Source of the DNA: Flavobacteriales bacterium
GTDB taxonomy: Bacteria; Bacteroidota; Bacteroidia; Flavobacteriales_F; PHOS-HE28
NCBI GenBank assembly: GCA_016703005.1
Contig: JADJCX010000012.1
Coordinates: 1 to 64,000, forward strand
Direction: 5' to 3'
Length of the DNA: 64,000 nucleotides
The first letter of the stretch is position 1. The number at the start of each line of letters is the position of its first letter. Positions 63,451-64,000 of the stretch are shown piece after piece. The position numbers and the translations under genes were made by a program. The notes under the pieces are model-generated. The model saw only the letters and a list, made by a program, of their open reading frames with translations. It made no database searches and had not been told where the DNA came from.

Positions 63451-64000
63451 CTACTGCACTACCGGTTGCTGCAACACCAGCATCGGAACGTGGGTGTGCA
63501 TCGCAAGCCTTGTAGCCGTGCTCCGGTGGAAGAGCTGTTGCACCCAACCACGTTGACGGTGCACCACGGCGAGCAACTCGGCATCGCTTCGGCGAATTTG
63601 GTCGCCCAACACGCCCGCGAGATCTTCACCGCTCATGTACACATGGCTATGGGACACGGCACTAAGAACTGCTTCGAAGGAGCAGACCGGTGGCTCCTCC
63701 GGACCCACATGCACATCCTCATTGATCATCCGCAGAACGACCACCATGGCACCGGTGCGCTGCACAATGTCGAGCAACGTGCTCATGACGGCCGGTTCGA
63801 CGGGGTCACCATCGTCGGTGAGGATGATGCGCTTGGGCGTTGTGAACGTGGCCTGCGCAGGTACGGCCAGCACGGAGATGCCTGCGTGCTTGATGACGTC
63901 CGCGGTATTGGTGCCCATCAGCACGTGCTCGATACCTGTTGCCCCTTGGGTACCCATGACCACCAGATCCGGGGCATTCGGTCGATTCCTGTGGACCTTG
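63451..64000 (-). CDS. Tandem universal stress protein (UspA), cut by window edge
   Basis: The frame is open past the right edge (reading KVHRNRPNAPDLVVMGTQGA). The nucleotide-binding signature GTQGATGIEHVLMGTNTADV and ISVLAVPAQ closes a first Usp domain; a second begins at KRIILTDDGDPVEPAVMSTL and ends HVPMLVLQQPVVQ. The second domain lacks the full GxxGxxxxxxG loop (VHRQRGWVQQLFHRSTA instead), so it may not bind nucleotide. Usp proteins act in stress survival. Confidence 0.88.
   Translation of the reverse strand, partial: KVHRNRPNAPDLVVMGTQGATGIEHVLMGTNTADVIKHAGISVLAVPAQATFTTPKRIILTDDGDPVEPAVMSTLLDIVQRTGAMVVVLRMINEDVHVGPEEPPVCSFEAVLSAVSHSHVYMSGEDLAGVLGDQIRRSDAELLAVVHRQRGWVQQLFHRSTATRLAMHTHVPMLVLQQPVVQ

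Overview
The window reads as a GC-rich Bacteroidota (Flavobacteriales-like) chromosome. The support is a set of typical family signatures: outer-membrane TonB-dependent receptor with a carboxypeptidase-regulatory-like N-terminus, type IX secretion (T9SS) C-terminal sorting domains of both type A and type B (gliding-associated), choice-of-anchor L proteins, a split methionine synthase, an M20 dipeptidase of the CNDP type, and -7 promoter boxes of the TAnnTTTG form. No phage, transposon, CRISPR or plasmid genes were seen; this is mostly core chromosome with a few accessory stretches.

Layout. 1-4.45 kb: a tandem array (running off the left edge) of three paralogous exported TPR proteins with a C-terminal three-helix membrane module, plus a relic of a fourth. 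4.5-12.4 kb: LOG-family hydrolase, a T9SS-sorted PCMD-like protein, a beta-helix lipoprotein, a TonB-dependent receptor, a YqaA-like membrane protein and a beta-barrel protein. 12.5-19.6 kb: purH followed by the cell-shape operon mreB-mreC-mreD-mrdA-rodA, in which mreB carries an internal deletion and rodA is frameshifted. 19.6-26.2 kb (minus strand): a block coaX - FadL-like porin - lptC - small membrane protein - CNNM/CorC protein - PpiD-like isomerase, all serving the envelope except coaX. 26.3-29.6 kb: tRNA-Phe, HD hydrolase, orphan histidine kinase coupled to gpmI. 29.6-34.7 kb: methyltransferase and two large adjacent T9SS type B choice-of-anchor L proteins. 34.8-43.0 kb: M20 dipeptidase, lipoproteins, a 65-bp tandem repeat tract, a lipoprotein version of the thioredoxin-domain YyaL family, and a protein built of six 22-residue repeats. 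43.0-50.6 kb: tsaB, an orphan tolC, an OmpA-family protein, and a two-gene metH operon controlled by a clear SAM-I (S-box) riboswitch. 50.7-53.6 kb: cysQ and the GDP-fucose pair gmd-fcl. 53.6-64 kb: a signalling and stress region with four response regulators/kinases, a carboxylate-amine ligase (YbdK type), several small membrane proteins and a tandem universal stress protein running off the right edge.

A feature of the whole window is that seven conserved genes (mreB, rodA, ppiD-like, gpmI, cysQ, an NtrC-type regulator and an OmpR-type regulator) are broken by small indels, most in homopolymers or CG dinucleotide runs. I read most of these as sequencing or consensus errors rather than biology; the roughly 90-bp loss in mreB is the one that does not fit a simple base-calling error. 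Starts given are often moved downstream of the longest open frame to a signal peptide or a translational-coupling ATG.
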